Of a stretch of 64,000 nt of DNA, positions 51,139 through 59,773 are shown in pieces. Position 1 is the stretch's first letter; each line of letters starts with the position of its first letter. Origin of the DNA: Hymenobacter chitinivorans DSM 11115 (GTDB taxonomy: Bacteria > Bacteroidota > Bacteroidia > Cytophagales > Hymenobacteraceae); the NCBI RefSeq assembly GCF_002797555.1, contig NZ_PGFA01000002.1, positions 62,001 through 126,000 of the forward strand, written 5' to 3'. The position numbers and the translations under genes are program-made. Below the pieces are notes generated by a model. That model saw only the letters and a list, made by a program, of their open reading frames with translations. It did no database searches and was not told where the DNA came from.

Positions 51139-53859
51139 ATGCACGGCACGCTGGGGCCCGCCCCGGTGATTGATACGCCGCTGATGAAGCAGTATTATCA
51201 GCTTAAAGAGCAGCACCCCGGCGCGCTGCTCCTGTTCCGCGTCGGCGACTTCTACGAAACCTTCGGCGAGGATGCCGTGACGGCTTCCCGCATCCTGGAC
51301 ATTACCCTGACCAAGCGCGGAGCCGGCACCTCGTCGGAAACCCCGCTGGCCGGCTTCCCCCACCACGCCCTCGACAACTACCTGCCCAAGCTGGTGCGGG
51401 CCGGGCAGCGGGTGGCCATCTGCGACCAGCTCGAAGACCCCAAGCAGGCCAAGGGCCTCGTTAAGCGCGGTATTACCGAGCTGGTTACGCCCGGGGTGTC
51501 CTTCAACGACAACGTGCTGGAGCGCCGCTCCAACAACTACCTGGCCGCCGTGCACTTCGGGAAGCAGGAGTGCGGCATTGCTTTCCTCGACATCAGTACC
51601 GGCGAATTCCTGGTGGCCCAGGGTGACCATGCCTACCTGGGCAAGCTGCTCCAAAATTTCAGTCCGGCTGAAGTCTTGTTCTGCAAGAAAAGCCGCTCGG
51701 AGTTTGAGCAGCACTACGGCCCGGATTATTGCCACTACGCGCTGGATGAGTGGGTTTTCGGGGCCGACTACACCTACGAGACCCTAACCCGCCACTTCAA
51801 CACGGCTTCGCTCAAGGGCTTCGGCATCGACGGGCTGCGGGAAGGCATTACGGCCGCCGGCTGCATTATGCACTACTTGGCCGAAACCAAGCACACCGAC
51901 ATTGGTCACATTGCCAGCATCGGCCGCCTGGAGGAGGATAAGTACGTGTGGCTCGACCGGTTCACCGTCCGCAACCTGGAGCTGGTGCACGCCCAGCACC
52001 CCGGCGGCGTACCCCTGATTGACATTCTGGACCAGACCGTGACGCCCATGGGCGCCCGCCTGCTGCGTAAGTGGGTGGTGCTGCCGCTCAAGGAACCCGC
52101 CCAGATTCAGCGCCGCCTCGACACGGTGGAAGGCCTGCTCGACAACCCCGAGCTGCTCGGTGAGCTGGTACAGCACCTCAAGCAGATCAACGACCTGGAG
52201 CGCCTGATTTCCAAAGTCGCCGTGCGCCGCATCAACCCCCGGGAGCTGCTCCAACTCAGCCGCGCCCTCGACGCCATCGGCCCGATTCGGGAGCTGCTGG
52301 CCGGCTCGGGCATGCGGGCCTTACAGAAATTGGCCGACCAGCTCAACGCCTGCGAAACCCTGCGGGAGGAAATCAAGGCCAAAATTCGGCCCGACGCGCC
52401 CATTCTCACCAACCAGGGCAACGTGCTCAACGAGGGCATTGACCCAGAGCTGGACGAGCTGCGCAGCATTGCCTTCTCAGGCAAAGACTACCTGTTTCAG
52501 CTCCAGCAGCGCGAAATCCAGAACACCGGCATTTCGTCCCTGAAAGTGGCCTACAACAAGGTATTCGGCTACTACCTCGAAGTCACCAACGCCCATAAGG
52601 ACAAGGTACCGGCCACCTGGATTCGGAAGCAGACCCTGGTCAACGCCGAGCGGTACATTACCGAGGAGCTCAAAACCTACGAGGAAAAGATTCTGCACGC
52701 CGAGGAGCGCCTGTTCGTCATCGAGCAGAACATCTACAACGAGCTGGTCTTGTCGGCCATGGACTTCGTGCCCCAGATTCAGCAGAATGCCCGGGCCATC
52801 GGCATCATCGACTGTCTGGCGTCCTTTGCCGCCACGGCCCGGCAGCAGCGCTACGTGAAGCCCGTGGTAAACGACTCGACCCTGCTCGACATCCGGGCCG
52901 GCCGTCACCCGGTCATCGAGCGGCAGCTGCCGCCCGGTGAGGCTTACATTCCCAACGACATCCGCCTCGACCAGGAAGAGCAGCAGATTGTCGTCATTAC
53001 CGGGCCCAACATGGCCGGTAAGTCGGCCCTGCTACGCCAGACCGCTCTGATTGTGCTCCTGGCCCAGATTGGCTCTTTCGTACCTGCCGACGCGGCCACC
53101 ATCGGCGTCATCGACAAGATCTTCACCCGCGTGGGTGCCTCCGATAACCTGAGTAAGGGCGAAAGTACCTTCATGGTGGAGATGACCGAAACGGCCAGCA
53201 TCCTCAACAACCTCTCGGACCGCAGCCTGGTGCTGATGGACGAAATCGGGCGGGGCACCAGCACCTACGACGGTATCAGCATAGCCTGGGCTATTGTCGA
53301 GCATTTGCACAACAACCCCCGGGCCCGGGCCAAAACGCTGTTTGCTACCCACTACCACGAGCTCAACCAGCTGGCCGAAGACTGCCCGCGGGTGCGCAAC
53401 TACAACGTGGCCGTGCGCGAGGCCGACGGCCGCATCCTGTTTATGCGCAAGCTCGTGGAAGGCGGCTCCGAGCACAGCTTCGGCATTCACGTGGCCCGCA
53501 TGGCCGGTATGCCCACGGCCGTGGTGCTGCGGGCCAACGAAATCATGCACCACCTGGAGCAGGAGCGCGCCTCCACCGGCCTCGAGGAAGGCCCCACGGA
53601 ATTTGACGAAGTGCTGGCCGGCTTGGAAGCCGAGCCGAAAAACGGCAAAGCCAGCCGGGGCCCGGTGGCCCAGCCGGCCGCGGCCGTAGCCTCGGCGCCC
53701 CGCCCCAGCCTGCAGCTGAGCATGTTCGAGCCCGCCGACCCGGTGCTGGAGCGTATCCGCGAGCAGCTCCAGCAGCTCGACGTGAATACGCTCACGCCCA
53801 TCGATGCCCTGCTCAAGCTCAATGAGCTGAAGCTGGCGCTGGGCGCTAAGAGCAAGTAA
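51139..53859 (+). CDS. mutS: DNA mismatch repair protein MutS
   Basis: A 906-aa MutS if read from ATG at 51139. The mismatch-binding motif is FRVGDFYETFGEDA; the ATPase has Walker A GPNMAGKS (about 622-629), STFMVEM, DEIGRGTSTYDG and FATHYHEL. The C-terminus ends with a Bacteroidota-typical Pro/Ala linker and a helical tail for tetramer contact. A TTG at 51103, twelve codons earlier, is an equally plausible start; a longer frame from 51040 is not. It recognises mispairs and loads MutL. A hairpin terminator follows. Confidence 0.97.
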   Translation: MHGTLGPAPVIDTPLMKQYYQLKEQHPGALLLFRVGDFYETFGEDAVTASRILDITLTKRGAGTSSETPLAGFPHHALDNYLPKLVRAGQRVAICDQLEDPKQAKGLVKRGITELVTPGVSFNDNVLERRSNNYLAAVHFGKQECGIAFLDISTGEFLVAQGDHAYLGKLLQNFSPAEVLFCKKSRSEFEQHYGPDYCHYALDEWVFGADYTYETLTRHFNTASLKGFGIDGLREGITAAGCIMHYLAETKHTDIGHIASIGRLEEDKYVWLDRFTVRNLELVHAQHPGGVPLIDILDQTVTPMGARLLRKWVVLPLKEPAQIQRRLDTVEGLLDNPELLGELVQHLKQINDLERLISKVAVRRINPRELLQLSRALDAIGPIRELLAGSGMRALQKLADQLNACETLREEIKAKIRPDAPILTNQGNVLNEGIDPELDELRSIAFSGKDYLFQLQQREIQNTGISSLKVAYNKVFGYYLEVTNAHKDKVPATWIRKQTLVNAERYITEELKTYEEKILHAEERLFVIEQNIYNELVLSAMDFVPQIQQNARAIGIIDCLASFAATARQQRYVKPVVNDSTLLDIRAGRHPVIERQLPPGEAYIPNDIRLDQEEQQIVVITGPNMAGKSALLRQTALIVLLAQIGSFVPADAATIGVIDKIFTRVGASDNLSKGESTFMVEMTETASILNNLSDRSLVLMDEIGRGTSTYDGISIAWAIVEHLHNNPRARAKTLFATHYHELNQLAEDCPRVRNYNVAVREADGRILFMRKLVEGGSEHSFGIHVARMAGMPTAVVLRANEIMHHLEQERASTGLEEGPTEFDEVLAGLEAEPKNGKASRGPVAQPAAAVASAPRPSLQLSMFEPADPVLERIREQLQQLDVNTLTPIDALLKLNELKLALGAKSK

Positions 53860-53877
53860 AAGCCGGTTGCTTTGCCT

Positions 53878-53912
53878 TCAGGGAGGAAAATTATGAAAAT
53901 TTTTCTCCCTGA
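53878..53912. terminator. mutS terminator hairpin
   Basis: TCAGGGAG and CTCCCTGA arms with A/T-rich inner pairs, 18 bases past the mutS stop. Confidence 0.7.
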
Positions 53913-53970
53913 AAATGAGCTAGAAAGGCCTTTTGCAGCGAAATTTTAACGATTATTTTTGGGGTAGCCC

Positions 53971-54000
53971 TTGACTCAAAGGAAAACGGTAGTACCTTTG
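53971..54000 (+). promoter_or_regulatory. Bacteroidota promoter for tRNA-Gly
   Basis: TTG (53971-53973), 19 bases, then TACCTTTG (53993-54000) matches the family -33/-7 consensus with ideal spacing. Transcription should start near 54006, about 32 bases before the tRNA. Confidence 0.8.
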
Positions 54001-54037
54001 TCACATCAAAACGCCACTACGGCGCCAAAGATCAAAA

Positions 54038-54113
54038 GCGAGAGTAGCTCAGTTGGTAGAGCGCGACCTTGCCAAGGTCGAGGTCGCGAGTTCGAACCTC
54101 GTCTCCCGCTCCA
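54038..54113 (+). tRNA. tRNA-Gly (GCC), CCA encoded
   Basis: A 76-nt cloverleaf with anticodon GCC in the loop TTGCCAA and D, anticodon and T stems as expected, and CCA encoded. The acceptor arm GCGAGAG does not fully pair with CTCCCGC: position 4 (A) faces position 69 (C). Most bacterial glycine tRNAs have GCGGGAG here. Confidence 0.95.
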
Positions 54114-54211
54114 AGAGGATGTTGCATCAGCAGCATCCTCTTTTTGTTTTTAGCTTTAGCGGACCAACCAGCACCTGCCTGCTATGCCCGCTTCGTGCAA
54201 ACATTCCTGTC

Positions 54212-54687
54212 GGTGATGAACACTTTCGGCGGCTTGTGGCGGAAGGTTTTTCTATAGCCCAGGTGATTATGCGCATGGGGCTCGTGCCAGCGGGTGGCAC
54301 CTACAAAACAGTGCGGCAGCGTATTCAGCAGCTGGCTCTGGATACCAGCCATTTCACGGGTAGCGCCTGGAATTCGGAAAACGCTACCGGAACTTTGGGC
54401 TTACGTTTCCGCTTTCCAAAATCTTGGTTGAAGGTTCAACTTATACTTCACCGCCCCGCTTGCTGAAAGAAGGGCTAAAGCTGTGGCAATGCGAACAGTG
54501 TGAGCTGACCCACTGGTTGCAACAGCCTATTCCTTTGGGACTTCACCATATCAACGGGGTAAATAATGACCACCGTATTGAGAATTTACAGCTATTATGC
54601 CCAAATTGCCACGCATTAACAACCCGCTACCGGGGTAAAAACCAAGCAAGAGCCAGAGTGGTGGAATGGTATACACGAGTGACTTAA
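54212..54687 (+). pseudogene. HNH endonuclease gene broken by a one-base deletion
   Basis: Two frames carry one HNH protein. The first part (GDEHFRRLVAEGFSIAQVIM, GGTYKTVRQRIQQLALDTSHFTGSAWN) is read to about 54375. The second (PLSKILVEGSTYTSPPRLLKE, CEQCELTHW, GLHHINGVNNDHRIENLQLL, CPNCH) continues in the next frame and has the HNH metal motif. Restoring one G in the run at 54375-54377 rejoins them as ...AWNSGKRYRNFGLTFPLS.... The reading frame ends inside tRNA-Leu; its TAA stop is the tRNA anticodon. No in-frame start codon was found at the left end, so that edge is approximate. These small HNH genes often sit among tRNAs in Bacteroidota. Confidence 0.75.
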
Positions 54688-54733
54688 AATCACTTGCCTT
54701 AAGGGCTTACGGGTTCGAGTCCCGTCTCTGGTA
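54652..54733 (+). tRNA. tRNA-Leu (TAA), CCA not encoded
   Basis: An 82-nt class II tRNA with a long variable arm. The anticodon loop CTTAAAA gives TAA at 54685-54687. The acceptor pair GCCAGAG/CTCTGGT has a terminal G-T wobble. The bases after the discriminator are CTA, so CCA must be added. It overlaps the end of the HNH frame. Confidence 0.93.
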
Positions 54734-54739
54734 CTACAG

Positions 54740-54777
54740 AAAATCCCCCGCTGCGTGAAGCAACGGGGGATTTTTTG
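54740..54777 (+). terminator. tRNA-region terminator
   Basis: AAAATCCCCCG and CGGGGGATTTT arms with a TTTTTT run, six bases past tRNA-Leu. Confidence 0.9.
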
Positions 54778-54823
54778 TAGTAGGCCCTGGCCGCTTAGAA
54801 GAATAGTAAAAGTTGAATTTCTG

Positions 54824-54831
54824 TAGCTTTG
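54824..54831 (+). promoter_or_regulatory. -7 element TAGCTTTG
   Basis: Exact TAnnTTTG match 112 bases before the 132-aa gene. The -33 position has no TTG. Confidence 0.35.
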
Positions 54832-54942
54832 CTCTGGCTAACTGAAGCTGGTCATTAAATGGCCGTTCTGGCGTCGGGCGGCAACCTAAAGGGGCGGCTA
54901 CCAGTTTAGCTGCTTACCAATTTTGCTTATCACGTTAGTTGT

Positions 54943-55341
54943 ATGGGTCAACGCCTGCTGTACGAAACTCCCCAAATCAGTATCCGCTACGATTATTTTG
55001 CCGAGTGGCTAGACGTGGAATGGATTGGCGACCAGGACTACGACTCGGTGGTATCGGGCGCAACGAAGATGCTGGAGTTTGTGCGGGAGGAGAAGTGCCG
55101 CAAGGTGCTCAACGACAACACGCGGGTGACCAGCATGTGGGCTGACGCCGCCGAGTGGGGCGGTAAAGAGTGGTTTCCGGCCATGCGGGAAGCCGGCTGC
55201 GAGTTTTTTGCCTGGGTGTACTCCCCCAACGTCTACAGCCGCCTCTCCACCGACCTAACCCTGCAGTACACCTCGGCCGGCATCGTGGTGCTCACCTTCG
55301 ACGACATCAGCATTGCCCGCACCTGGCTGCAGCAGATGTAG
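54943..55341 (+). CDS. STAS/SpoIIAA-like hypothetical protein
   Basis: A 132-aa soluble protein. Alternating strands and helices (ISIRYDYFAEWLDVEW, KMLEFVREEKCRKVLNDNT, GIVVLTFDDISIARTWLQQM) resemble the SpoIIAA-like STAS fold common in Bacteroidota. No catalytic or phospho-acceptor Ser is evident. It is transcribed alone and its role is unknown. Confidence 0.7.
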   Translation: MGQRLLYETPQISIRYDYFAEWLDVEWIGDQDYDSVVSGATKMLEFVREEKCRKVLNDNTRVTSMWADAAEWGGKEWFPAMREAGCEFFAWVYSPNVYSRLSTDLTLQYTSAGIVVLTFDDISIARTWLQQM

Positions 55342-55367
55342 CAGCGCCCGGGGCGCTGAGGTGGTAG

Positions 55368-55874
55368 CTAGCGGCGGCCGGCGGCCGGAGTTCCGTACCA
55401 GCGCAGCAGGGGTACCAGAATAATAACGGGCAGGGGCGAAACGATAAAATCGATGAGGCGGCGGCCCAGCTGGTAGGCCCAGCTCGCGTCGCCGAGCAGC
55501 TTACCGCCCAGCAACAGCAAAGTGCAGGCCCCGAATACGGCCGCGTAGAGCTGTAGCACCAGCCGCATGCGGGCCGTATCGTAGAGGGCCGCGTAGAGCA
55601 CGCCCAGGCAAGCCGCCGTGTATAGCAGGGAATAGGTGAAGACGGCCGGCAGGCTACGCGTGGTGACCAGCGTGCTGATTCCGCTCTGCGGCTTGGCGGC
55701 CTGGGCGCTCAAGCCGAGGGTGAGGAAAATTTTCTGCCAGGCCTGGGTCAGTGCCACAAATACCTGGTCGTTGTGCATACCCACCCAGAACAGGGCCGCT
55801 ACGAGCAGGCCGGCGGTCAGGCCGCGCACTATTACGATTGGGTACGACGAGGGCGAAGCCGCGAAATCAGGCAT
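55368..55874 (-). CDS. Membrane protein paired with the exosortase
   Basis: A 168-aa protein with four hydrophobic segments (about 10-30, 70-90, 95-120, 140-160). Its start overlaps the end of the exosortase gene by 8 bases, so the two are coupled. Exosortase-associated membrane proteins of similar size are known in Cytophagales; the assignment rests on this position. No enzymatic motif. Confidence 0.7.
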   Translation of the reverse strand: MPDFAASPSSYPIVIVRGLTAGLLVAALFWVGMHNDQVFVALTQAWQKIFLTLGLSAQAAKPQSGISTLVTTRSLPAVFTYSLLYTAACLGVLYAALYDTARMRLVLQLYAAVFGACTLLLLGGKLLGDASWAYQLGRRLIDFIVSPLPVIILVPLLRWYGTPAAGRR

Positions 55875-56409
55875 GGGCGAGGAGAGGAGCGGGGTTGGCC
55901 AGGCGGCGGGCCCAGAGCATCCAGAGCAGAAAAATGAAGGCGTACACGATAAAAGTAAACGTGTAGTGGTGGTTGAATTCGACCGTGTGGTGGGAGTACA
56001 TATGGTTCAGGGCCAAAGCCCCGATGCGCACCACGTTGATGCCGTAGATAACCAGCATGCCCACCGGAATAAACCACAGCTTGCGTCGCCACGGCCCGGG
56101 AAAGGCCAGCACAAAGCCCGCAAACAGCGCATAAAGCACCAGCCCGTTGCAAGGGTGGCCCACCCGCACCACCGGCTGACTGTTGAGCAAGACCAGGTAC
56201 GGATCCAGGCCGTGCACGCGGCTGTCGAAACCCAGGCCGCGCAGGGTGGCGGCGCTGGCCGTGGTAATGTTGGCCGACAAAGCCGCATCGAGGCGGCCAT
56301 CGGGAGCCAGAGTCCGCTCGTAGCCGAAAAACCAGAGGGCGTAAAACACGACGGCCAACACCAGAAAGCGGCGTAAGTCGGCGGGAGCGGGCGAAACGGG
56401 AGCAGGCAT
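55867..56409 (-). CDS. Exosortase/archaeosortase-family transpeptidase
   Basis: A 180-aa membrane protein with five or so hydrophobic segments. The catalytic triad of the family is clear: Cys87 in VGHPCNGL, Arg128 in NVVRIGAL, and His147 or His148 in VEFNHHYTFTF. The length is near the short XrtF/XrtX-like forms. Exosortases cut a PEP-CTERM-like tail and join or release the protein at the envelope. No PEP-CTERM target is seen in the window. Start at 56409 gives a short leader. Partner gene overlaps downstream. Confidence 0.88.
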   Translation of the reverse strand: MPAPVSPAPADLRRFLVLAVVFYALWFFGYERTLAPDGRLDAALSANITTASAATLRGLGFDSRVHGLDPYLVLLNSQPVVRVGHPCNGLVLYALFAGFVLAFPGPWRRKLWFIPVGMLVIYGINVVRIGALALNHMYSHHTVEFNHHYTFTFIVYAFIFLLWMLWARRLANPAPLLAHA

Positions 56410-56593
56410 AAGCCGGTAAGAATATAAGGGAGCTAAGGATCCAGCGAATATACCGGTTCTGCGGCACATGCCCCCGGCCGCGGCGGCGGCTAAGCCGGGT
56501 AAAAAGCCCCTGGCAGACGCTATTTCCGCCTTAGCCTGCCAGTCAGTCGGCGGGCTTTTGCTACCTTTAACCAGAGTACCGTTCCCGATTCCT

Positions 56594-57592
56594 ATGTCGT
56601 TGCCTTCCTCTGACCTCGTGCCGCCGATGCAAGCCGCTGACTATCAGCAAAAGATCAAGCAAGTATTTGCCGAAGTAGGCAAAGTGGTGGTGGGGCAGCA
56701 GTATATGGTGGGCCGCCTGCTGATTGGCCTCTGCACCGGCGGCCACATCCTGCTGGAAGGCGTGCCGGGACTGGCCAAAACTCTGACCATCAGCACGCTT
56801 TCCAAAGTATTGCACCTGCATTTCCAACGCGTGCAGTTCACCCCCGACCTGCTGCCTTCCGACCTGGTGGGCACTATGATTTACAACCAGAACCAGTCGG
56901 TATTTGAAGTAAAGAAAGGGCCGATTTTTGCCAACCTCGTGCTGGCCGACGAAGTGAACCGCTCCCCGGCCAAGGTGCAGAGCGCCCTGCTCGAAGCCAT
57001 GCAGGAAAAGCAGGTGACCATCGGCGAAACCACCTACCCGCTGGACCTGCCGTTTCTGGTACTGGCCACCCAAAACCCGGTGGAGCAGGAGGGCACTTAT
57101 CCGCTGCCCGAGGCCCAGGTCGACCGGTTCATGATGAAAGTACACGTGGACTACCTTAAAAAGACCGACGAGCTGGAGGTGATGCGCCGCATGGCCAACA
57201 TGAGCTACGTGGGCGAGGTAAACCCGATTCTGACCAAGGAAGACATCTTCGGCATCCGCAGCATGATCAACCAGGTGCAGATTTCCGAGACGCTGGAGAA
57301 GTACATCATCGAGCTGGTGTTTGCCACCCGCAAGCCGGCCGAGTATGACTTGGCCGAGTTTGCGCAGTACGTGCAGTTTGGGGTGAGCCCCCGGGCCAGC
57401 ATTGCCCTGCACCGGGCCGCCAAAGCCGTAGCCTTCTTCGACGACCGGGACTACGTGCTGCCCGAGGACATCAAGGACGTGGCCGGCGACGTGCTCAACC
57501 ACCGCATCCTGCTCAACTACGAAGCCGAAGCCGACGGAATCCGCACCCAGGACCTGATTGAAGCCATCCTGCGCAAAGTCCCGATTAGCTAA
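56594..57592 (+). CDS. MoxR-family AAA+ ATPase
   Basis: A 332-aa MoxR protein. Walker A is GVPGLAKT (56-63), then FTPDLLPSDLVGT, Walker B LADEVNRSPAKVQSALLEAMQE, and the sensor-type LATQNPVEQEGTYPLPEAQVDRF. MoxR proteins act as chaperones for metal insertion or envelope protein assembly, usually next to VWA-domain genes; none is adjacent here. ATG at 56594 is chosen over a longer low-complexity frame. Confidence 0.93.
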   Translation: MSLPSSDLVPPMQAADYQQKIKQVFAEVGKVVVGQQYMVGRLLIGLCTGGHILLEGVPGLAKTLTISTLSKVLHLHFQRVQFTPDLLPSDLVGTMIYNQNQSVFEVKKGPIFANLVLADEVNRSPAKVQSALLEAMQEKQVTIGETTYPLDLPFLVLATQNPVEQEGTYPLPEAQVDRFMMKVHVDYLKKTDELEVMRRMANMSYVGEVNPILTKEDIFGIRSMINQVQISETLEKYIIELVFATRKPAEYDLAEFAQYVQFGVSPRASIALHRAAKAVAFFDDRDYVLPEDIKDVAGDVLNHRILLNYEAEADGIRTQDLIEAILRKVPIS

Positions 57593-57594
57593 AT

Positions 57595-57686
57595 AGTGAA
57601 TGAGTGATTAAGTGAAGTTTTGTCCGCTTAATGCAGCTCTACGGCTTTGAACAGCCAACTCACTCATTCACTCATTCACTCATTTC
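57595..57686. repeat. Inverted array of AATGAGTGA / TCACTCATT units
   Basis: Left arm 57595-57617 (AGTGAATGAGTGATTAAG) pairs with four CTCATTCA-type units at 57657-57686. It ends seven bases before the GTG start of the methyltransferase gene. The design is like that before terC (45280-45409) with another motif. Confidence 0.6.
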
Positions 57687-57692
57687 CCGCTT

Positions 57693-58511
57693 GTGTCGAA
57701 GATTTCCAAAACCCTGCGCGGGCTGGCGGCCCTGGCGCGCAACCCCTGGCTGCTCAACCACGTGCTGGCCGCCGATGAAGCCAGCTGGCAGCGGCGGGCC
57801 CAGGCCCACGCGGGTCGGCAACTGAGTGCGCAGGGCCTGCCCCTGGTGGCGTTGCACACCTTCCTGTCGGCCGCCGATACCACCGTGCAGCCGTTTGCCT
57901 TTCGGGAAGGTGGCTCCTTGCCCACCGACTTGCTGCTGCTGCGGGCCTTATGCCGGCGGGTGGCCGCGGCTACGTACTTCGAAATTGGGACGTGGCGGGG
58001 CGAAAGTGCGGCCAACGTGGCCGAGGTGGCCCAGGCCGTGTACACGCTGAATCTGTCGGCCGAGGAGCTGCGGCAGCTGGGGCTGCCGGCGCGCTACATC
58101 GAGCTGCACGGCTTTTTCTCCCGGCCTTTGCCCAACGTGACCCACCTGCACGGCAACTCGGCCACCTTCGACATGGCCGCGCTGGACCGAAAGTTCGACG
58201 TGATTTTCATCGACGGCGACCATACCTACGAGGCCGTGCGCACCGATACGCGCCGGGTGTTTGAGCACTTGGTGGGTCCCGAAACCGTGGTGGTGTGGCA
58301 CGACGCCAGCCGGCAGCCCGGGCAGCCGCGCTGGGAAGTACTGGCCGGTATTCTGGATGGCCTGCCCACCTCGGCTATCGGCCCGCTAGTGCAGGTCGAA
58401 AACACCCTCTGCGCGCTGTACTCACCCCGGCCGCTGCCTACCCGCACCCCCGACCCGCTGGCCGACCCAGAGCACTGGTTTGCGGTGCAGCTACGGCAAG
58501 TTGGCGCCTAA
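57693..58511 (+). CDS. Class I SAM-dependent methyltransferase
   Basis: A 272-aa protein with a Rossmann-type methyltransferase core. Motif I is YFEIGTWRGESAANVAEV and the acidic strand-4 end is FDVIFIDGDHTYEAVR, as in the Methyltransf_24 group. The start is GTG at 57693. Its 3' end overlaps the convergent flippase gene by four bases. Methyltransferases of this group often modify sugars or lipids in surface polysaccharide clusters, which suits the neighbouring genes. Confidence 0.85.
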   Translation: MSKISKTLRGLAALARNPWLLNHVLAADEASWQRRAQAHAGRQLSAQGLPLVALHTFLSAADTTVQPFAFREGGSLPTDLLLLRALCRRVAAATYFEIGTWRGESAANVAEVAQAVYTLNLSAEELRQLGLPARYIELHGFFSRPLPNVTHLHGNSATFDMAALDRKFDVIFIDGDHTYEAVRTDTRRVFEHLVGPETVVVWHDASRQPGQPRWEVLAGILDGLPTSAIGPLVQVENTLCALYSPRPLPTRTPDPLADPEHWFAVQLRQVGA

Positions 58512-59773
58512 GCCGGCTTGCGCCCGAGCAACTGCCGCAGGTAGGATAGGTCGGCGGGGCCGGGCACTAAAGCGGCCCAGCCAGCCCCGGTAGCTTGCAA
58601 GAATTGGTGAAACAAATAGGCCGTGGACGCCAAATACGACAGGCTAGTGGCCAAGGCCGCGCCGTTGATGCCCAGCCTGGGAATCAAAAGCCAGCAGGCG
58701 GGCAGCGTCACGAGCAGGCCCACGGTAGTCGCCAGGTTATTGACTCGGTAGCGGCCTACGCCAGCAAAATAAGTGCTGCACATCACGCTAAGGGCAATGG
58801 CCACCACGCCGGGCGCCAGCCGCAGAATCACGGGCCGGGCGGCCCCAAATTCCGCCCCGAAGATGGCCGTCAGCACCTGGGCCGGCAAGGCGCAGAGCAG
58901 CAGCACCGCCAGGGCTGTGCTCAGCAGCGTGAGGCGGGCAATGCGCAACGTTGGGGCAATCTGGGTGTGCTTATCAGTGGCGTGCACCAAATCGACGTAC
59001 TGCACCAGGGCTGTGCTGCGCGGAATCAGCCAGATGGCCTCGGCCAGGGCCACGCCCACGCTCAGTACGCCCAGAGCCCGGGCGTCGGCGTAGTGGGCCA
59101 CGAAGTAGTAGCTCAGGCGGTAATTGGCAAAAGCCAGGATGTTGGATAAATGGGCCCCGCGGCTGTGGTGCGCCAACTCCCGGGCTGCCAGGCCCAGGCC
59201 CCGCCCCGCCGCCCACTGGTCGGGCAGCCGGAGCAGCACCCCGAAGCTGAGCAGTAGCGGCAGCCCGTAAGCCAGGTAAGCGGCGTAGTAGTACACGGCC
59301 ACGGTACGCCACTGCCAGCCCACAAAGGCCAAGGCCAGGCTCCCGGCCAGCAACCCCACCTGCAGCCCGTTGAGCAGATTGTAGGCACCTTCTTTTTTGC
59401 GGCCCAGCAGCAAAGAGCTGTTGATGGAGAAAAACGCCTGTAGCAAGGACAACCCCAGCAGATGCAGCAGATATTGCGGCGCCACCGGCCGGGCCAGCCC
59501 CACTACTACCGTGCCGGCCGCGCACACCAGCGTGGCCCAGCCATAGGCCGGTACCAGCAAGTGCCAGATGCTGCGGCCTGGGGCCAGGTAAATCAGGGAC
59601 GAGCCGCCGAGCAGGCCAATAAACAGCAACAGGGCCGCGCAGTCCGTCACGAACAGGCTCACGTCGCCGCGGCCAGTAGCGCCCAGGTAGCGCGCCGTTA
59701 GCCACACGATGGCGAAGCTGAGTAGGGCTGTGGCCAGGCGGGTGGCAAAGTTTTGCAGAATCCGGCGAATCAT
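58508..59773 (-). CDS. Polysaccharide flippase (Wzx/MATE-like)
   Basis: A 421-aa polytopic protein with some 10-12 hydrophobic segments. It begins MIRRILQNFATRLATALLSF and has ARYLGATGRGDVSLF, as in Wzx/oligosaccharide flippases. It should move lipid-linked glycans across the inner membrane. It starts inside the end of the glycosyltransferase gene (ATGA overlap), so the two form an operon. Confidence 0.9.
   Translation of the reverse strand: MIRRILQNFATRLATALLSFAIVWLTARYLGATGRGDVSLFVTDCAALLLFIGLLGGSSLIYLAPGRSIWHLLVPAYGWATLVCAAGTVVVGLARPVAPQYLLHLLGLSLLQAFFSINSSLLLGRKKEGAYNLLNGLQVGLLAGSLALAFVGWQWRTVAVYYYAAYLAYGLPLLLSFGVLLRLPDQWAAGRGLGLAARELAHHSRGAHLSNILAFANYRLSYYFVAHYADARALGVLSVGVALAEAIWLIPRSTALVQYVDLVHATDKHTQIAPTLRIARLTLLSTALAVLLLCALPAQVLTAIFGAEFGAARPVILRLAPGVVAIALSVMCSTYFAGVGRYRVNNLATTVGLLVTLPACWLLIPRLGINGAALATSLSYLASTAYLFHQFLQATGAGWAALVPGPADLSYLRQLLGRKPA

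Noticed and set aside
54053..54466. 137-aa gene starting within tRNA-Gly
   Set aside because: The start lies inside the tRNA; only the part from about 54212 matches an HNH protein, and that is frameshifted.
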